Shown here piece after piece: positions 59,971-64,000 of a stretch of DNA of 64,000 nt; within the stretch, counting starts at the first letter, position 1, and the number at the start of each line of letters is the position of its first letter. Below the pieces are notes generated by a model that was not told the DNA's origin, ran no database searches, and saw only the letters and a list, made by a program, of their open reading frames with translations. The position numbers were made by a program, and so were the translations under genes. This DNA is from Pectobacterium brasiliense (lineage in GTDB: Bacteria > Pseudomonadota > Gammaproteobacteria > Enterobacterales > Enterobacteriaceae): NCBI RefSeq assembly GCF_016950255.1, contig NZ_JACGFN010000001.1:930001-994000 (forward strand), given 5' to 3'.

Positions 59971-60933
59971 ATGTTCTTGATTGTCGCCCCCCTATTTCTG
60001 GTGATTCTCGTTGGCTACGGTTATGGAAGAACAAAGCCCGACAGCGGCAATGCAGATAAGTTAATCAACGACTATGTCCTGTATATCGCGCTGCCAGCCT
60101 TATTGTTTATTGCCGTGGCGCGTGCCGACACCAGCGACCTGAAACAATGGGGCTTTATACTGTCAACGCTGTGCGGAATTGCAGCGTCCTACATACTTGC
60201 CGCATTGCTGGCGAAGCGCGTGGGAATTGCGCTGCCCCACTCCTCCCTTCTTAGCATGGGCGCGAGTTATGGCACCACGGGATACATGGGCGTGCCGATT
60301 TTGCTTTCAGTCTATGGTGAACAAGCGGCACTACCCGCAGCGATGGCAACTATTCTGCACAATATTCCCGCCATCATGGCCGTGATCGTCAGTTGGGATG
60401 TGTTTTCTACACGAGCGACCGACGCGAATACGCGACTGATTCACAGCGTGGGACGCTCGATGCTGGCTACCGTGAAAAATCCATTAACGCTTTCGGTGCT
60501 TGCCGGTCTGGCGTTCGTCCTGCTCGACATTCGGGTCCCCGTTGTCATCGAATCCTTTGCGCGCTTTCTGGGCAATGCCGCGGGCCCCACTGCGCTATTT
60601 GCACTCGGACTGGGCCTTGCCAGATTGAAGGTAAAAGAGCACCTGAACGTGACGGTGAGCAAAACGGTATTACCGATGGTTATGCTAAAACTCGTGATAC
60701 AGCCTGCCGTCACGTTTGCTATAGCCGTCTATATATTCGGGATGGGGCACTCTCAGGGGATCTGGCTGGCAACCGCCGTGGTGATGGCAGCGCAGCCAAT
60801 TGGCGCGGGCGTGTATGTGTTTGCCAAGAAGTATCACTATCAACCGGATGTGATCGCGTTATCGATTATCGTCTCGCTACTGCTCGCACTCGTCACGATT
60901 CCCGCAGTATTGAGCCTTTTTCCGCCTTCGTGA
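59971..60933 (+). CDS. AEC-family transporter (auxin efflux carrier type)
   Basis: A 320-residue membrane protein with about ten hydrophobic segments in the AEC pattern: FLVILVGYGYGRTK at the start, NDYVLYIALPALLF, GASYGTTGYMGVPILLSVYG, and AAQPIGAGVYVFAKKY near the end. Prokaryotic members move malonate, malate, amino acids or auxin-like acids. The start chosen follows AAAGAGG; the longer frame adds 21 hydrophilic residues. Expression is probably under the divergent LysR gene. Confidence 0.87.
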   Translation: MFLIVAPLFLVILVGYGYGRTKPDSGNADKLINDYVLYIALPALLFIAVARADTSDLKQWGFILSTLCGIAASYILAALLAKRVGIALPHSSLLSMGASYGTTGYMGVPILLSVYGEQAALPAAMATILHNIPAIMAVIVSWDVFSTRATDANTRLIHSVGRSMLATVKNPLTLSVLAGLAFVLLDIRVPVVIESFARFLGNAAGPTALFALGLGLARLKVKEHLNVTVSKTVLPMVMLKLVIQPAVTFAIAVYIFGMGHSQGIWLATAVVMAAQPIGAGVYVFAKKYHYQPDVIALSIIVSLLLALVTIPAVLSLFPPS

Positions 60934-60989
60934 ATAATCGTCTGGGCTTCTGGTAATGATTCGGAAGCCCTATTCACACATCTGTTTTA

Positions 60990-61012
60990 GCGGCCAGCAG
61001 ACTACTGGCCGC
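60990..61012. terminator. Hairpin overlapping the narP stop
   Basis: Stem GCGGCCAG/CTGGCCGC with loop of seven; the narP stop codon lies in the loop. No T-run either way, so a terminating role for narP or the AEC gene is uncertain. Confidence 0.35.
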
Positions 61013-61634
61013 GCGTTTCCAGATACAACACCGTGGCGGCGACGCGGGAACGTACGTTGAGTTTGCGCAGCATGTTGCGGATATGCACTTTTACCGTCTC
61101 TTCTGAGATATACAGTACACTCGCGATTTGTTTGTTGGATAGCCCAGAGGCCACTTCCTGCAACACATCCAGCTCACGTTCCGTCAATACGGTAAAGGGC
61201 GACGGCGTATCCTGTATGGCGATACGGTGGCGCAGCACCTCCCGCACCTGTTCGCTGAAGGCATCATCGTTACGAATAGCATCCAGCAAATGTTCCGGGG
61301 CGCTGTCTTTAAGCAGATAGCCATCGGCTCCCGCATCCATCAGCGCATAAATATCGCTGGGTGCATCGGAGACCGTCAGCACAATGACACGGGCGCAGAT
61401 CCCATCGCGCCGTAGCGCGTGAAGCGTATCCAACCCGCTCAGTCCCTTCATGTTGAGATCGAGCAAGATGATATCGGGTGAATCCCGATTCGCGAGGCTC
61501 AGCGCCTCCATGCCGTTACTGGCTTCCCCGATCACGTCAAAGATGGCATCGGTCGCCAGTAACTGACGGATTCCCCGGCGCATAAGCGGATGATCGTCGA
61601 CGATCAGCACACGATAAGATGGTTTTTCTGACAT
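61002..61634 (-). CDS. narP: Nitrate/nitrite response regulator NarP
   Basis: A 210-residue NarL/FixJ-type regulator. Receiver domain (VDDHPLMRRGIRQLL; phospho-acceptor Asp in LLDLNMKG; LTVSD; LLKDS), then a LuxR-type HTH (LTERELDVLQEVASGLSNKQIASVLYISEETVKVHIRNMLRKLNV). These match E. coli NarP more than NarL. It follows narQ by 85 bases in one direction, a sensor-regulator pair. It should control the nap genes that begin at the right edge. Confidence 0.92.
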   Translation of the reverse strand: MSEKPSYRVLIVDDHPLMRRGIRQLLATDAIFDVIGEASNGMEALSLANRDSPDIILLDLNMKGLSGLDTLHALRRDGICARVIVLTVSDAPSDIYALMDAGADGYLLKDSAPEHLLDAIRNDDAFSEQVREVLRHRIAIQDTPSPFTVLTERELDVLQEVASGLSNKQIASVLYISEETVKVHIRNMLRKLNVRSRVAATVLYLETRGQ

Positions 61635-61683
61635 GCCCAGCCCCAATGTAATATGGATCTTATTATTTTATTTATGATTTATC

Positions 61684-61733
61684 GCCGTCATACTTCAAGC
61701 GGCCAGCTTCCCACTCGACTTATTCAGGGTAGA
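61684..61733. repeat. Shortened copy of the dispersed palindromic repeat
   Basis: Left end CCGTCATACTTCAAGC and right end ACTCGACTTATTCAGGGTA match the two ends of the element at 63479-63603, with the middle deleted. It lies between narQ and narP; the narQ C-terminal codons LYPE and the stop are read from its right end. Confidence 0.7.
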
Positions 61734-63440
61734 GATTGTTCGTGTTATCGCGTTCACGCGCGGTCGTCGGCGTCGAAAAACAGACGCTAACCTGCGTCCC
61801 CCCTTCAGGGTGGAGGCCAATAGAGAGCTTTCCTCCTAACCGTTCGGCGCGTTCCTGCATAATATTTAAGCCGTAATGTCCCGCCGGTTCCTCCTGATTG
61901 ATAATGCCACAGCCGTCATCACGAATATAAACACAATGACGGCCATCGGGCTGCGTACGGCAGTTGACGGTAATCACCGTCGCCTGCGCGTGTTTAATGG
62001 CATTCAGCACCGCTTCGCGGATGATTTGCAGCAAATGAACCTGCTGTGATGCATCCAACGCCTGCGTAGGGATCCGGCAGTCAATTGTGATGGTCGCCGG
62101 GGTCTGCGCGCGCGCAGTGGCTCAATCATTTCCTGCATCGCCGCCGGCAAATCGGCCTGTTGCAGCGTCAGCCGGAATGTGCCCAACAGTTCACGCAGTT
62201 GACGATAAGCATCGCTGAGTGCCTGCTCGAAATCTGTGATGATCTGCCGAGCCTGCGCATTTTCTTCCGCTACCGCACGCTTTAATAACGTCATCTGGAT
62301 ATTCAGATAAGAAAGCACCTGAGCCAGTGAGTCATGCAGTTCACGCGCAATCGTGGCACGCTCTTCCATCAGTAACAGCTGCTGGTAGTGCTTCTGTGCC
62401 TGATTGAAATAGAGGCCGCGACCCAGCATATTCGCGACGCTTTCCATCAGCTGTGCCGACGGCTGCTGCGTTGATGCCTGCCACCGTAGTTGCCCAAACT
62501 CGACATCTTGCAAACAGATGGGCAAGGCCTGCCACGCAATCTGTTCATCTGGCTGGCCTTCACATAACCGCCAGTTCTCCCCGACCCGCATTTCCAGACA
62601 GCCGACCGTTTCATAGCGGCGAACAATTTGCAGAATCTGCTGAAAACAATGTCTGTCGATGGTGCTGACATTCATCGCCTGAGAGCAGTTGTACAGCACC
62701 TTCAGCATGCGGTTCACTTCCTGCAAGCGCAGCGTTTTCTGCCGAACTTTGTCTTCCAGAGAACGATAGAGCTTTTGCAGTTCGTCAGTCATGCTACTGA
62801 AGGTTTGCGCCAGTAATCCCAATTCGTTAGGCAGATTGACGTCCAGCCGCGAATGGGTGAAACGCCCCTTCTCAATGGACGCACAGGCCGCCATCAGCTT
62901 ATTCAACGGCACCACCACCTGACGGCGAATGCGACGCAGCGTAAAGAAGATCAGTATATAGATAGTGATCGAGCCAATTATTGATGTCACAACGACTATC
63001 ATCATCTTGCGTTCGGAATAATGCTGCAACGCCAGTACAAAACGGTCGATCTGCGTGACGTAGCCAACAATATTGTCCTGATACCACACGCGATCCCCCG
63101 CATTCAGACGCTCATCCATCATTTTCCAGCTCTGCAATAGCGCCGCATAACGATCGCGCACATCGCGCGGCACATACCAACGATCCAGCAGGTGAAAAAC
63201 CGGGGAATCCAGCGTTTGCGCATAGAGGCGGCGATGCGATGCTAATTCTGCACGATCGCCCTGTAGATCATACCCCATGCGATAGCTTTGCATACGCATG
63301 GAACCGGCCACGTTGATCGCTTCCGCATCGCGTAGACCGCTGGCTAACGTCAGCAGCGCAATGCCCGTCGTCAGAAATGAAAGCAGCGCGATATAAAAAA
63401 ACGCGCGAGCCAGGCTGGTAGAAACAGGACGTTTAACCAT
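61720..63440 (-). pseudogene. narQ: Nitrate/nitrite sensor kinase NarQ, frameshifted
   Basis: Two overlapping frames (63440-62004 and 62058-61720) reconstruct a NarQ of 572 residues. In order: a transmembrane helix, the periplasmic nitrate-binding P-box (SLRD..INVAGSMRMQSYRMGYDL), a second helix, HAMP (NELGLLAQTFSSM), a GAF-like/cysteine-poor central module, and HisKA_3 with the His in ARELHDSLAQVLSYL. The ATPase part (NAIKHAQA; DDGCGI; GHYGLNIMQERAERLGG) is in the second frame. Two extra bases in a (GC)5 run at 62106-62115 break it. As sequenced the kinase loses its ATP-binding end. Divergent from napF. Confidence 0.82.
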
Positions 63441-63478
63441 CACAACGAGTAATCCCCTTTGGCATCATACAGACTCTA

Positions 63479-63603
<125 letters not shown>

Positions 63604-63662
63604 TTACTATCACGATCCCCACACGCTCCCGCAAGCCAATGAGACGCGAATCCCACATAAGC

Positions 63663-63697
63663 TTGATCCGGCACCACCATTTACCTCTAAAGGGTGA
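63663..63697 (+). promoter_or_regulatory. napF control region: FNR-like and NarP-like sites
   Basis: A half-good FNR site TTGATCCGGCACCA is centred near 63669.5, and a NarP-type 7-2-7 inverted repeat TACCTCT-AA-AGGGTGA is centred near 63689.5. The 20-bp distance equals that of the E. coli napF sites (-64.5 and -44.5). A start near 63734 would have TAGTGT at 63722-63727 as -10. The FNR right half is poor. Confidence 0.5.
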
Positions 63698-63792
63698 TTA
63701 TCGCATACAGCCTAAGAGGAATAGTGTAACCCCTACAAAAACAGCGTGTTTTTTATTGGATATTTCATTGCGTGCCAGAGCGAAAAACAGTC

Positions 63793-64000
63793 ATGACTAA
63801 CCTCTCCCGGCGCTCCCTACTGACTGGTGGCCTACAGCGGGCAGATAACGCGTTGCGTCCGCCGTGGAGCGGTGCAGAAAGCCAGTTCCTGAGCCAGTGC
63901 ACGCGCTGCAACGTCTGCGTAGATGCCTGCGGTTCGGGGATTATCCAGCGTGGTTCGGGCGGTTTTCCCACCATCGATTTTCAGCGCGGCGAATGCACGT
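63793..64000 (+). CDS. napF: Ferredoxin-type protein NapF, 5' part
   Basis: The window ends inside the gene: 69 codons are visible. The start MTNLSRRSLLTGG and the region RPPWSGAESQFLSQ match NapF, and the first 4Fe-4S motif CTRCNVCVDAC is complete; a further Cys (GECT) begins the second. NapF assists in maturation of the periplasmic nitrate reductase NapA. The RBS is weak (AGAGCG). Divergent from narQ. The remainder of the nap operon should lie beyond the edge. Confidence 0.9.
   Translation, partial: MTNLSRRSLLTGGLQRADNALRPPWSGAESQFLSQCTRCNVCVDACGSGIIQRGSGGFPTIDFQRGECT

Overview
The window reads as chromosome of a soft-rot enterobacterium, most likely Pectobacterium. The basis is protein-level resemblance to Enterobacterales families recalled from memory, E. 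coli-like gene order over long stretches, and a cluster for the plant cell-wall sugar D-apiose. No database search was run. There is no prophage, insertion sequence or CRISPR array.

Layout. 1-5070: an MFS exporter, a CstA-family transporter, araD and osmB. 5078-25579: the conserved block osmB-yciH-pyrF-lapB-lapA // pgpB-ribA // acnA, interrupted twice. Between lapA and pgpB sits a ten-kilobase D-apiose uptake and catabolism cluster (SorC-type regulator with a frameshift, isomerase, kinase, two-subunit transketolase, ABC importer with an accessory DUF2291 lipoprotein). Between ribA and acnA sit an orphan oligopeptide-binding protein and a small HExxH protein plus lipoprotein that look like an orphan type VI effector/immunity pair. 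25876-27180: a dicarboxylate/amino-acid symporter.

28035-44111 follows E. coli gene order: gstA, pdxY, tyrS, pdxH, mliC, anmK, slyB, slyA, ydhL, gloA, rnt, grxD, mepH, ynhF (29 codons), purR, cfa, ribE, mdtK, tRNA-Val. A second tRNA-Val(GAC) lies 14 kb further on at 58150. Between the two are a lactate module (lactate permease + lutABC), an Asp/Glu racemase, a tautomerase and its divergent LysR regulator, MarR + DUF3861, katG, a phosphoesterase, a DeoR regulator, a HAD phosphatase, and sugE/gdx under a guanidine-II riboswitch.

58483-64000: an unrecognised 128-residue protein, a LysR regulator divergent from an auxin-efflux-family transporter, then the nitrate system: narP, narQ (frameshifted in a GC dinucleotide run) and the start of napF. 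napF carries FNR-like and NarP-like sites spaced as in E. coli. A dispersed palindromic repeat occurs upstream of narQ, and a shortened copy supplies the end of narQ.

The most notable regulatory signals are a tandem TTGAAT-N4-ATTCAA palindrome in front of the apiose operon with a third imperfect copy inside it, a 20-bp-period direct repeat before the lactate operon, paired palindromes in the marR intergenic region, a SlyA box at slyA and a PurR box at purR. Two regulators/sensors are broken by short indels in this sequence; they may be real mutations or sequence errors.
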